A DNA stretch of 64,000 nucleotides from Ginsengibacter hankyongi. GTDB lineage: Bacteria; Bacteroidota; Bacteroidia; Chitinophagales; Chitinophagaceae. A model generated the notes under the pieces. It ran no database searches, was not told where the DNA came from, and was given only the letters and a program-made list of their open reading frames with translations. Positions within the stretch are counted from its first letter, which is position 1. Every line of letters begins with the position of its first letter. The DNA lies in NCBI RefSeq assembly GCF_008710285.1, contig NZ_VYQF01000002.1, forward strand, positions 124,001 through 188,000. The letters run 5' to 3'. The translations under genes and the position numbers were made by a program. Shown one piece after another: positions 42,133-51,373 of the stretch.

Positions 42133-44955
42133 ATGATTTTTTATCGAAAATATTTCATCTTCATTTTATTGCTCGTGTTTTCTTCAAAAAGCTTTGCACA
42201 GGTTTTTGGAGGAAGTCCGGCTTCAATTAAATGGAAACAAATAAACTCTTCAACTGCAAGAATCATTTTTCCCGAAGGGCTTGATACTACCGCCGAAAGA
42301 ATTAGTAATACGATTTCCTTCATAAATGGCCCGATGCAAAATACCATTGGTAAGAAATCAAAAAAAATTAACCTGGTCCTTCAAAATCAAACAACAATTT
42401 CTAATGCTTATGTGGGCCTTGCTCCTTTCCGTAGCGAATTTTTTCTTACTCCGTTACAAAATAGTTTCGAATTAGGAAGCCTTCCATGGGCCGACCAACT
42501 TACGATTCACGAATACAGGCATGTTCAGCAATACAATAATTTTAATGTAGGTCTTTCAAAAGTTATGTACGATATTTTTGGAGAAGAAGGCCAGGCACTG
42601 GCGAACAACGCAACGATACCTAACTGGTTTTTTGAAGGTGATGCTGTTTATAATGAAACAAATGTAAGCAGGCAGGGACGTGGAAGTCTGCCCTTTTTCT
42701 ACAATGGTTACAGAGCTTTATGGCATGAAGGAAAAAATTATAGCTGGATGAAATTAAGGAATGGATCCTTCAAAGATTTTGTTCCCAATCATTATCCACT
42801 TGGGTTTTTATTGGTTGCTTATGGAAGGCAAAAATATGGTGATAAATTTTGGGAAAATGTAACACATGATGCTGCATCTCTCAAAGGTCTTTTTTATCCT
42901 TTTCAAAAAGCAATAAAAAAATATTCAGGAGTTAATTATGTTACTTTTAGAAATGATGCGCTTAATTTTTTTAGAAAACAATTTAACCTTGAAAATATAA
43001 ATCCGGTAAGAAGCACCCGCAGGGAACCTTATAAAGATGAAGAATACCCGGCATACATTGGAAACGATTCTTTAATTTATGTAAAAAGCAGTTACAATCA
43101 AGTACCCGAATTTATAATCCGCACCGCAGGTAAAGAACACAAGGTAAAGATTAGAGATTATTCAATCGATAACCATTTCAGTTACAGGAATGGAAAAATT
43201 ATTTTTGCAACTTACCGGCCGGATATTAGATGGGGATACAGGGATTACAGCGATTTACGGATTATTGATGTAACTAGCGGGAAAGAACAAACGCTTACGA
43301 ACCGCACAAAATATTTTTCTCCCGATATTAGTGAAGATGGAAAAAAAGTAATTGCTGTGGACGAATCTTCCGATACAAAATGCACTTTGAAATTATTAGA
43401 TGCTGCAACCGGAAAAGTTACCCAATCCATCGCTAACCCTGATCAACTCTTTTATACTTACCCAAAATTTTATACGGATAAAAAAATTATTTCGGCCGTA
43501 AGAAATCCGGAAGGTAAAATGTCGATTGCCGTTATCGATATTGATGATGGGGAATCCAGCTACCTTACTCCTTTTTCCTATAACGTTATAGGCTTTCCAT
43601 ATTTATTTAACGACACGCTTTATTTTTCTTATTCTTATCAAAAAAATGATGAACTGTTTGCCTACACATTTTCGGATAATAAATTATGGAAGATAAAGCA
43701 TGAACAGGATACCGGATTTGGGAAATATGAACCTTCCGTAAACGCTGAAAATATAATATGGACCGCCTTTACCGCAGAAGGATACCGGTTAAAAGAAGTT
43801 TCAAAAAAAAATCTGGAATTTAAAGAAATGAAACCCGGTTACCTGGATAAAAATACTTCCAGCTTTGGTATAACCACATTACAAAAAACCAATTCCAATT
43901 TATTATATAGCGTCCCTAACGATACATTTTCATTTACAAAATATCCTAAAGCATTTAAGCTTTTTAATTTTCACAGTATTGAGCCTTCTGCAAACGATCC
44001 TGTTTATTCCTTAAATCTGTTAAGCGAAAATATTCTCAACACCTTACAATCACAATTTTCATTCACTTATGATCGAGCCGAAAAATACAAAGAAATAGGT
44101 TTTAGCGGAACCTATGGCGGCTTTTTCCCTTTTCTATCCGCCGGTATAAATTATAGTTTTGAGCGACGCACATTCTATCATGGAAACGCTGTTACCTTCA
44201 ATGAACTCGAGCCGTTTGCAGGATTCAACATTCCTTTAAATTTCAGTAAAGGACGCTCATTCACCTTTCTAAATTTTGGGTCGCAATACGTTTTTAATCA
44301 AACCAATTATAGAGACGCCTATAAAGATACACTGGGTAAAATTTCTTATGGCTACAGTAGTAATTTTATATCCTTTTCTCACCAAATTCAACAGGCGGTC
44401 CAACAGATCTATCCACGTTTTGCTCAAACACTAAATATTAATTACAAAGCACCCGTATCAAAATACAAAGGTTATCAATTTATGGCCAATGGCAATTTGT
44501 ACTTTCCGGGCTTTTTAAAAACACATAGTATTTTGTTGAACGGAGCTTATCTTAAAAAAGATTCGATCGGTGAAATAAGTTTCTCCAGCGGATTTCCATT
44601 TTCACGTGGATACAGCTCAATAAATTTATATGAAATGTATAAATGGGGAGCTAATTATAGTTTCCCATTACTTTATCCGGATGCGGGATTTGCAAATATT
44701 ATTTACCTGCTTCGGGTACGGTCCAATTTGTTTTTTGATGATACCGAGGTGCACGATTTCTATAACAATGGCAATAAGTTTTCTGCAAGTTTCAGATCGG
44801 CCGGTGCTGAAATTTATTTTGACACCAAATGGTGGGATGAAGCATCAATAACTATCGGTTTAAGATATAGCAGGCTACTCGATAATGATTTATTTGGCGG
44901 AGGTGGAAGAAACCGCTTTGAAGTAATCTTGCCTGTTAATATTTTCAACCAGTAA
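42133..44955 (+). CDS. HExxH metallopeptidase-like / TolB-propeller / outer-membrane barrel protein
   Basis: A 940-residue exported protein (signal peptide 1-22, ending SFAQ). Residues about 60-285 form a gluzincin-like domain with His126-Glu-Tyr-Arg-His130 and, 37 residues later, Glu168 in NWFFEGDA, the two motifs of peptidase MA-like enzymes. About 290-620 looks like a TolB-type beta-propeller (YFSPDISEDGKKVIAV, YPKFYTDKKIISAVRNPEG). The last 300 residues are aromatic, Gly-rich beta strands with a KGRSFTF...QYVF pattern and end in VNIFNQ, as in surface-antigen barrels. The arrangement suggests a barrel in the outer membrane carrying a protease-like head. Substrate and which face it occupies are unknown. 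Confidence 0.85.
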   Translation: MIFYRKYFIFILLLVFSSKSFAQVFGGSPASIKWKQINSSTARIIFPEGLDTTAERISNTISFINGPMQNTIGKKSKKINLVLQNQTTISNAYVGLAPFRSEFFLTPLQNSFELGSLPWADQLTIHEYRHVQQYNNFNVGLSKVMYDIFGEEGQALANNATIPNWFFEGDAVYNETNVSRQGRGSLPFFYNGYRALWHEGKNYSWMKLRNGSFKDFVPNHYPLGFLLVAYGRQKYGDKFWENVTHDAASLKGLFYPFQKAIKKYSGVNYVTFRNDALNFFRKQFNLENINPVRSTRREPYKDEEYPAYIGNDSLIYVKSSYNQVPEFIIRTAGKEHKVKIRDYSIDNHFSYRNGKIIFATYRPDIRWGYRDYSDLRIIDVTSGKEQTLTNRTKYFSPDISEDGKKVIAVDESSDTKCTLKLLDAATGKVTQSIANPDQLFYTYPKFYTDKKIISAVRNPEGKMSIAVIDIDDGESSYLTPFSYNVIGFPYLFNDTLYFSYSYQKNDELFAYTFSDNKLWKIKHEQDTGFGKYEPSVNAENIIWTAFTAEGYRLKEVSKKNLEFKEMKPGYLDKNTSSFGITTLQKTNSNLLYSVPNDTFSFTKYPKAFKLFNFHSIEPSANDPVYSLNLLSENILNTLQSQFSFTYDRAEKYKEIGFSGTYGGFFPFLSAGINYSFERRTFYHGNAVTFNELEPFAGFNIPLNFSKGRSFTFLNFGSQYVFNQTNYRDAYKDTLGKISYGYSSNFISFSHQIQQAVQQIYPRFAQTLNINYKAPVSKYKGYQFMANGNLYFPGFLKTHSILLNGAYLKKDSIGEISFSSGFPFSRGYSSINLYEMYKWGANYSFPLLYPDAGFANIIYLLRVRSNLFFDDTEVHDFYNNGNKFSASFRSAGAEIYFDTKWWDEASITIGLRYSRLLDNDLFGGGGRNRFEVILPVNIFNQ

Positions 44956-45038
44956 CCTGTTTAACGTTCAAAATCATTTTTCTTATGGCACGATTTTTAT
45001 TAATTTACAGCCTTGTTATTTATTGAAAAGTATTTGTT

Positions 45039-45200
45039 ATGGGCAATTCATGTCATTCTAAAAAAGAAAGAAAAAAAGGTAAGAGCGCTTTTTATTTTTT
45101 TGCCGTGGCTGCAATTACCGCTGCAGCATGTGTAATTATTATAATGGAAGGAAAGCGTATAAAAATTGAAAACGAATTGCTTGCTTACGAAGTATGGTAA
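45039..45200 (+). CDS. Small single-span membrane protein (53 aa)
   Basis: A complete ATG-to-TAA frame of 54 codons in an otherwise gene-free 380-base spacer. It encodes a basic N-terminus (SKKERKKGKS), one hydrophobic span (about 17-36, FYFFAVAAITAAACVIII) and a charged tail ending LLAYEVW. A TATTTG element lies directly upstream, but it is only a partial promoter match. The topology is what a real small membrane protein would have. No family is recognised. The rest of the spacer (44956-45038 and 45201-45338) shows nothing I can name. Confidence 0.5.
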   Translation: MGNSCHSKKERKKGKSAFYFFAVAAITAAACVIIIMEGKRIKIENELLAYEVW

Positions 45201-45338
45201 GTGTTTCGGAGGCGTTTGCTTTATCCATTTTATAAGGTTTATTAATTTTTGATTATAAATCTCTCGTAGCACCAGATATTTTTCTGGCCGCAATTAATTC
45301 CTTAAAAATTTATGTTTTTGACCATTTAATTTAACCAG

Positions 45339-45809
45339 ATGAAAATTGAAATCGGCTCAATTGCCCCTGATTTTTCCCTGTATAGTTCAGAAAAACAACT
45401 TGTATCATTAGAAAATTACAGAGGCAAAAATGTAGTCTTATTATTTTTTCCTTTAGCCTTTACCGGAGTTTGCACAAAAGAGCTTTGTAATGTGAGAGAT
45501 AACATCAGCCTTTATGATAACAGCAATGCAAATGTATTGGCTATATCTGTCGATTCGCCTCAAACATTGGCGAAGTTTAAAGAGGATCAGAAACTTAATT
45601 TCCCGCTGCTCAGCGATTTTAATAAAGTTGTTTCGGAAAAGTACGGATGTCTTTATGATACTTTTACCATGGGTATGAAAGGAGTAAGTAAACGAAGTGC
45701 CTTTGTAATTGATACGAAAGGTGAAATACAATATGCTGAAGTGCTCGAAAATGCTGGAGAAGAACCAAATTACCGCGCAGTAACAGATTGCCTGTCTAAA
45801 CTTAAGTAG
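45339..45809 (+). CDS. Peroxiredoxin (AhpC/TSA family)
   Basis: A 156-residue thiol peroxidase. The fold start APDFSLYSSEKQLVSLENYRG is typical, and the peroxidatic centre FTGVCTKELC places Cys45 after the conserved Thr, with a second Cys50. FVIDTKGEIQYAEV near 122 and the C-terminal segment complete the domain. The spacing resembles the AhpE/1-Cys-like group. Cys50 or Cys105 could resolve. It reduces hydroperoxides in the cytosol. There is no linked reductase. Confidence 0.93.
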   Translation: MKIEIGSIAPDFSLYSSEKQLVSLENYRGKNVVLLFFPLAFTGVCTKELCNVRDNISLYDNSNANVLAISVDSPQTLAKFKEDQKLNFPLLSDFNKVVSEKYGCLYDTFTMGMKGVSKRSAFVIDTKGEIQYAEVLENAGEEPNYRAVTDCLSKLK

Positions 45810-45983
45810 CTGTTTTTCAACTGCTAAAAAGAATATTTCATATAATTTTTTGAGCGATTACAATTTAGGCTCCAATCTTACGTTTTACTTTGACAAAACA
45901 TCCATTAGTTTGTTATAATTGAAAAGGGTGTTTTGATCCTATAATAAAAGTTGTAACTTTAATCCAAATATCAAATTAAGTAT

Positions 45984-46325
45984 TTGAAAAGAATTTTTTA
46001 CATATTTATTTTTATTGCGGGTTTTCACTTCAGCAGCACTGCGCAGGTTAAATCAACCTTCATTAATGATGATGGCGTACAGACAGTTAAATTTTATCCA
46101 AACCCCGCAGCAAGCTTCATAAACTTTGAATTTAAAAAGGATTACGATAAGTCTTATACCCTGGCTATTTACAACTTTATAGGTAAGAAGATGACCGAGT
46201 TGAAACCCTCAGAACAAAAAATTACAGTTCCTCTCACTGAATATTACCGTGGTGTTTATATTTTCCAGGTACGTGATGTGAAGGGAAATATTGTAGAATC
46301 CGGGAAGTTCCAGGTTGTAAAATAA
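45984..46325 (+). CDS. T9SS type A sorting-domain protein, nearly without cargo
   Basis: A 113-residue exported protein. The signal peptide (1-20, ending SSTAQ) is followed by only about 17 residues before the type IX secretion C-terminal domain begins (VKFYPNPAASFINFEF), and the rest is the sorting domain ending ESGKFQVVK. Type A domains direct proteins through the outer membrane by PorU-dependent cleavage. Here there is almost nothing to export. The frame has no ATG, and the start appears to be the TTG at 45984. It may be a decoy, a small surface factor, or a remnant of a longer protein. Confidence 0.85.
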   Translation: MKRIFYIFIFIAGFHFSSTAQVKSTFINDDGVQTVKFYPNPAASFINFEFKKDYDKSYTLAIYNFIGKKMTELKPSEQKITVPLTEYYRGVYIFQVRDVKGNIVESGKFQVVK

Positions 46326-46337
46326 TTTTTCTCTCTT

Positions 46338-47066
46338 TTACAATTTCAATTTTACAAAGTTTTCAATATCAAAAATTGCAGGATTAATTTCCACGTTCGC
46401 TTTTAAATCATGATACTTTTCAACCTGTATTAATTTATTATTGATATAAAAATATACGAGTGTTTCAGTAAAGCCGCTATCTAATTTTACATGGTTTTCA
46501 AACAGCGCTTCTTCTTTTGTATTGTTTACATATTTAAGCAATCTAACGGGGTTTAAATTTTCCTTCTCAATCCATATTTGATTTACTGAATCCTGGTTTT
46601 TATCTGCGCCAATAACATATACAGCCACTCCTTTCCATATATTCTCATGAAATTTATTAAGGTCATATCCAAAGGAGTTCATTTTTGCCAATACACTATC
46701 AAACGGATAAAAATACATTCCGCCTAATAAAAATAAAAGATCATCATCATTGGGTCGAACACTTGTTCTTTCTGAATTTCTAAATAAATAAGATGAATCA
46801 TTTTTAAAAATTACGGCATTACCACTGCCAGGATTTCCAAAATCAATCCGGAAATCATTAGGAAATTTTATATTCTCATACCACGTTTCTGTCCGCTTCA
46901 GGCTATCGTTGTGGTAGATTTCAGTTGTTTGATTGAATGAGAAAGTTTTGTACCATTTCCCTGCATACTTATCGTGCATTTTTTTTAAAACTTCCCGGCT
47001 ACCTTGAGGATAATTAAATGATGTTGCAATAAATATTATTACAATTAAAGTAAATAGTTTTTTCAC
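46338..47066 (-). CDS. Exported LolA-like protein
   Basis: A 242-residue protein with a signal peptide (MKKLFTLIVIIFIATSFNYPQ) followed by a beta-rich body without cysteine. The pattern FSFNQTTEIYHNDSLKRTETWYENIKFPNDFRIDFG and KGVAVYVIGADKNQDSVNQIWIEKENLNPVRL resembles the LolA/outer-membrane lipoprotein-sorting fold, in which strands wrap a lipid-binding cavity. The similarity is of pattern only. I prefer the GTG at 47066 over the TTG at 47087. It is convergent with the T9SS mini-protein and follows mlaF. Confidence 0.68.
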   Translation of the reverse strand: MKKLFTLIVIIFIATSFNYPQGSREVLKKMHDKYAGKWYKTFSFNQTTEIYHNDSLKRTETWYENIKFPNDFRIDFGNPGSGNAVIFKNDSSYLFRNSERTSVRPNDDDLLFLLGGMYFYPFDSVLAKMNSFGYDLNKFHENIWKGVAVYVIGADKNQDSVNQIWIEKENLNPVRLLKYVNNTKEEALFENHVKLDSGFTETLVYFYINNKLIQVEKYHDLKANVEINPAIFDIENFVKLKL

Positions 47067-47173
47067 AAAAGCAATTTTTGTAAACAAAAGTTAGATAAAA
47101 ATAATAACAAAAATTGCTGTCTTAAATAAAGGGTATAGTATTTATATAAATGGCTGTAATAAATCTTTTCGTC

Positions 47174-48037
47174 TCATTTATCGGGATTACCTTTATCGCC
47201 TTCATCAACTACAAGGCTGGCGCCGCCGTCACGAAGAATTTGCTCCATATTCCGGTCGTTATCTATTATGCCTTTCGCTTCAAGCATTCTCATATCTTTA
47301 GCGTCCCTCAAAAATTCGGAAGCAAAAATGAATTCATTTAATTTTTCATGTTTACTGAAAATGATATCTTTCTTAGTGCCCTCCCACTCTTTTTTTCCTT
47401 CGTATAGATATAGAATATTTTCACCTATTTCCATTACGCTATTCATGTCGTGCGTATTAATAACTGTTGTAATATTATTTTCTTTGGTTATTTCATGAAT
47501 CAATTTATCAATAACCATCGAAGTTTGAGGATCGAGGCCGGAATTGGGTTCATCACAAAATAAATATTTTGGTTTCAATACAATAGCCCGTGCAATCCCT
47601 ACTCTTTTTTTCATACCGCCGCTTATTTCAGCAGGGAATTTGTTATTGGTATCTTTCAGGTTTACCCTGTCCAGTACATCATTCACTCTTTCCATTTTTT
47701 TTGCGTGGCTCCAGTTAGTAAACATATCCAACGGGAATTTTACATTTCGTTGAACAGTCATACTATCAAAAAGAGCTGAGCCCTGGAAGAGCATTCCAAT
47801 CTGCTGCCGTAATTCTTTTCGCTCCTCTTCCTGCATGTTCGTTAAGCTTTTACCATCAAAAATTATTTCACCTTTGTCTACTTCAAAAAGACCCACCATA
47901 CATTTTTGCAAAACAGTTTTACCACTTCCGCTGGTTCCTATAATAAGATTAGTTTTACCCGTTTCCATTACTGCACTCACATTAGTGAGAATTTCTTTTT
48001 CACCAAACCCTTTACTCACATTTTTAATTTCTATCAT
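47174..48037 (-). CDS. mlaF: MlaF-like phospholipid ABC ATPase
   Basis: A 287-residue ATPase of the MCE/Mla lipid-transport complex on the inner membrane face. Walker A is GTSGSGKTVLQKC near residue 34, the Q-loop is MLFQGSALFDSMTV near 84, the signature is ISGGMKKRVGIARAI near 138 and Walker B is CDEPNSGLDPQTS near 159. The SALFDSM and EISGGMKKR segments are specific to MlaF. mlaE lies just upstream with a 124-base gap. An mlaD-like (MCE) gene is not in this window. Confidence 0.93.
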   Translation of the reverse strand: MIEIKNVSKGFGEKEILTNVSAVMETGKTNLIIGTSGSGKTVLQKCMVGLFEVDKGEIIFDGKSLTNMQEEERKELRQQIGMLFQGSALFDSMTVQRNVKFPLDMFTNWSHAKKMERVNDVLDRVNLKDTNNKFPAEISGGMKKRVGIARAIVLKPKYLFCDEPNSGLDPQTSMVIDKLIHEITKENNITTVINTHDMNSVMEIGENILYLYEGKKEWEGTKKDIIFSKHEKLNEFIFASEFLRDAKDMRMLEAKGIIDNDRNMEQILRDGGASLVVDEGDKGNPDK

Positions 48038-48161
48038 AATTAAAGTAAAAGCATTTATTTATTTTATAACATTGAATATTTTAATATTTAATCCTAACGA
48101 TAAAGCGTACCTGACAATTTTTTATCAACTGCAGTGCAACCAGGTTTCTTCAAATGATTCC

Positions 48162-48899
48162 TTATAATAAGAAAAAAGCAAGTATATAATCTGCAAATAA
48201 AATAAGAATACAGCTTGTAATTACCGCCGTCGTACTGGCTCGCCCAATTTCCAAAGCACCGCCTTTTACATGATAACCGTAAAACGAAGAAACGCTGCTG
48301 ATTATAAACGCAAAAGTATACGCCTTACTAAGGCCGAACCACACATTTTTAGAAACGAAATTTTGAATCAGTCCCCTGTCATAAATATCTGTTGAAAGAA
48401 TTCCTCCAAGGCTACCGGCCAATCTTCCCCCGTAAATTCCTAATACCATTGCGAGTATTACCAATAAAGGAATAGTAATAAGTGCAGCAAGAATTTTTGG
48501 CAAGACCAGGTACGATTTGGTATTAATGCCCATTATTTCAAGAGCATCAATTTGTTCGCTTACTCTCATGTTTCCTAGCTCACCGGCAATTTTACTACCT
48601 ATAACTCCCGCGAGCACAATACATACCAACGTCGGGGCAAATTCAAGTATAACTGTATCACGAACAATATAAGCAATCGTTTCTTTTGGAAGTATAGGAC
48701 TGGTAAGCTGGTAGGAAGTTTGAACGGCACTTACAGCACCCATAAAAACAGAAATAACCGCAACTATACCCAGTGAACCCATGCCAATTTCTACAGACTG
48801 ATGCATGAGCTCTTTCCAGTACATTTTCAAATTTTCGGGCTTTGTAAACATCCCTTTAATCATTAAAATATAGCCCCCGATCGTGGAAAAAAAAGTCAT
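48162..48899 (-). CDS. mlaE: MlaE-like permease
   Basis: A 245-residue inner-membrane permease for phospholipid transport between the membranes. It has about five spans and the MlaE motifs FMGAVSAVQTSYQLTSP, APTLVCIVLAGVIGSKIAGELGNMRVSEQIDALE (read in parts) and GASTTAV near the C-terminus. Family members work with MlaF and an MCE-domain protein. The order mlaE then mlaF on the minus strand makes an operon, with a longer than usual 124-base gap. Confidence 0.94.
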   Translation of the reverse strand: MTFFSTIGGYILMIKGMFTKPENLKMYWKELMHQSVEIGMGSLGIVAVISVFMGAVSAVQTSYQLTSPILPKETIAYIVRDTVILEFAPTLVCIVLAGVIGSKIAGELGNMRVSEQIDALEIMGINTKSYLVLPKILAALITIPLLVILAMVLGIYGGRLAGSLGGILSTDIYDRGLIQNFVSKNVWFGLSKAYTFAFIISSVSSFYGYHVKGGALEIGRASTTAVITSCILILFADYILAFFLL

Positions 48900-48952
48900 C
48901 TTATTTTTAAAATATTTTTAATGAACGTGTTTGAATTCGAACTAAAGTTTTT

Positions 48953-51298
48953 TTACACTCCGGGTGTTACCTTTTTAAACTTTCTCCATCGCCTTGGTGA
49001 TGATTCTTCTGCCCCGATTTTATTTTCGCATTTCATTTGTGCATCTACCACGGCAATCAAAACCATATTGAATATACTGCGCACCTGGCTGCCTAATTGA
49101 AGGATATGCACCGGCTTACTCAATCCCAATAATACCGGCCCTATGGCATCAAAGCCGCCCACTTCCTGCAAAAGATTATAGGCCACATTACCCGACGCGA
49201 GATTGGGGAATATAAGCACATTCACATCGTTATTTACCAGCTCGCTAAACGGATAATTGTCTTTTATTACCTCTTTATTAAATGCAACATTGGCCTGTAC
49301 TTCTCCATCCACTATAAGTGCCGGATCTTTTTGTTTAACTATTTCTCTTGCCTGCGCTACTAATTTAGCTTCCGGGGAATTGCTGCTACCAAAGTTGGAA
49401 TAACTTAACATTGCAATTACCGGTGTAATACCAAAGTTTCTTATTTCTTTGGCTACCATCATTGTTATATCGGCTAGTTCTTCAGCCGTCGGATTGAAAT
49501 TTACGGTAGTATCTGCAAGAAATAGAGGGCCTTTTTTGGTCATGATGATATACATACCGGCCACTTTTTTTGAGCCTTCTTCAAGGCCAATAATTTGTAG
49601 AGCCGGCCGGATTGTATCAGGGTAATTTTTTGAAAGGCCGGATATCATCGCGTCTGCTTCACCCGTTTCAACCATCATGCAACCAAAATATAAACGATCC
49701 CGCATTATTTTTTTTGACTCATAATAATTAAATCCTTTGCGTTGGCGTTTTGCAAAAAATATTTCCGCGTATTCCGCTCTTTGATCCTCTGCCTCGTCAC
49801 CCTTGGGGTCTATTATAGGAATGCCGTCGAGGTCAATACCGTTTTCCAGGGCGATGGCGGCTATGTTTTTAGGATCACCTAACAGTATAGGGTATGCGAA
49901 ACCTTCATCCTGAACAAGCTGTGCTGTTTTTAATATTTTTTGATTTTCTGCTTCTGCAAATACAACCCTCTTCGGGTTTTTTCTTGCTTTATTTCCGATA
50001 ATTCTCAATAACTGGTTATCTATACCTAACCTTTCATTTAATTTATTTGCGTATTCATTCCAGTCGGTTATCGGTAACCGGGCAATGCCGCTGTCCATAG
50101 CAGCTTTAGCAACTGCGGGCGCAACTGTTGAAAGGAGACGGTTATCAAGTGGTTTAGGAATAATATAATTGGGGCCAAAAACTATACTTTTTTCATTGTA
50201 GGCAAGAATTACTATATCAGGAACCACAGATTTTGTCAAATCTGCCAAAGCTTTCACAGCTGCAAGTTTCATTGCTTCATTAATCTGCGTGGCTCTAACG
50301 TCAAGGGCACCACGAAAAATATAGGGAAAACCCAAAACATTATTAACCTGGTTAGGATAATCACTTCTGCCTGTAGCCATAATAAGATCTTTTCTTACAG
50401 CTGTTGCTTTTTCATAAGCAATTTCAGGATCGGGATTAGCCAAAGCGAAAACAATAGGATTCTTAGCCATGCTTTTAACCATTTCAGGAGTTATAACATT
50501 TCCTACGCTCAGCCCAATAAATACATCGGCATCTTTCATTGCATCAGCAAGCGTCTGGCTGGAATTGGTTGTTTGAGCAAATCTTTTTTTAGGTTCCTCG
50601 AGTCCAGGCCTACCGGCATGTATAACTCCCTTCCTGTCGAACATTACAAAATTAGAAGCCTTAGCTCCCAACGCTTCATAAAGTTGTATGCAAGCCATAG
50701 CAGCAGCCCCCGCTCCATTTACCACAAACTTCACCTTATCTATTTTTTTACGCTGAATTTCCAACGCATTCAATAAGGCCGCAGAACTTATAATTGCTGT
50801 ACCATGTTGGTCGTCGTGCATTACCGGAATCTTCAGCCTTTCCTTTAATTTTTGTTCGATATAAAAACATTCAGGAGCTTTTATATCTTCCAGGTTAATA
50901 CCGCCAAAAGTTGGTTCTAATGCAGCAACTATTTCTACAAATTTCTCCGGATCTTTTTCATTAATCTCGATATCAAATACATCAATATCTGCAAATATTT
51001 TAAATAACACACCCTTACCTTCCATAACAGGTTTTCCTGCTTCGGGCCCTATATCACCTAGTCCCAGAACCGCAGTGCCATTACTTATAACTCCCACTAA
51101 ATTTCCTTTTGCTGTGTATTGATAAACACTTTCAGGATCATCCTTTATTTCAAGACAGGGAATGGCTACGCCGGGAGAATAAGCAAGAGAAAGATCTCTT
51201 TGGGTTTTGGTTGCTTTGGTAGGAATCACTTCTATTTTACCCGGCCTTCCTTTTGAATGATAATCAAGCGCTTCCTGTTTTCGAAATTGTTTTTGCAT
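48953..51298 (-). CDS. maeB: NADP-dependent malic enzyme with phosphotransacetylase-like domain
   Basis: A 781-residue fusion. Residues 1 to about 430 are malic enzyme: [19 protein letters not shown], the catalytic Lys/Asp region and [14 protein letters not shown] near 166, then the NAD(P) Rossmann segment [18 protein letters not shown]. From about 440 a phosphate-acetyl/butaryl-transferase domain follows ([17 protein letters not shown] ... [16 protein letters not shown]). It oxidatively decarboxylates malate to pyruvate in the cytosol. The C-terminal domain is regulatory in E. coli MaeB, where acetyl-CoA inhibits. With pckA and gltA it links the TCA cycle to the PEP-pyruvate node. Confidence 0.96.
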   Translation of the reverse strand: MQKQFRKQEALDYHSKGRPGKIEVIPTKATKTQRDLSLAYSPGVAIPCLEIKDDPESVYQYTAKGNLVGVISNGTAVLGLGDIGPEAGKPVMEGKGVLFKIFADIDVFDIEINEKDPEKFVEIVAALEPTFGGINLEDIKAPECFYIEQKLKERLKIPVMHDDQHGTAIISSAALLNALEIQRKKIDKVKFVVNGAGAAAMACIQLYEALGAKASNFVMFDRKGVIHAGRPGLEEPKKRFAQTTNSSQTLADAMKDADVFIGLSVGNVITPEMVKSMAKNPIVFALANPDPEIAYEKATAVRKDLIMATGRSDYPNQVNNVLGFPYIFRGALDVRATQINEAMKLAAVKALADLTKSVVPDIVILAYNEKSIVFGPNYIIPKPLDNRLLSTVAPAVAKAAMDSGIARLPITDWNEYANKLNERLGIDNQLLRIIGNKARKNPKRVVFAEAENQKILKTAQLVQDEGFAYPILLGDPKNIAAIALENGIDLDGIPIIDPKGDEAEDQRAEYAEIFFAKRQRKGFNYYESKKIMRDRLYFGCMMVETGEADAMISGLSKNYPDTIRPALQIIGLEEGSKKVAGMYIIMTKKGPLFLADTTVNFNPTAEELADITMMVAKEIRNFGITPVIAMLSYSNFGSSNSPEAKLVAQAREIVKQKDPALIVDGEVQANVAFNKEVIKDNYPFSELVNNDVNVLIFPNLASGNVAYNLLQEVGGFDAIGPVLLGLSKPVHILQLGSQVRSIFNMVLIAVVDAQMKCENKIGAEESSPRRWRKFKKVTPGV

Positions 51299-51373
51299 AC
51301 TTAATGTTAAAGTGCAGCGATTATACGCCCACTGTTCCTTTTAGTGAAAGTAAAGATACTTAATGTAGTTTAT

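Noticed and set aside
45243-45293. Possible gene on the minus strand at 45048-45293
   Set aside because: It is antisense to the 53-residue ORF, starts weakly and has no protein-like pattern.
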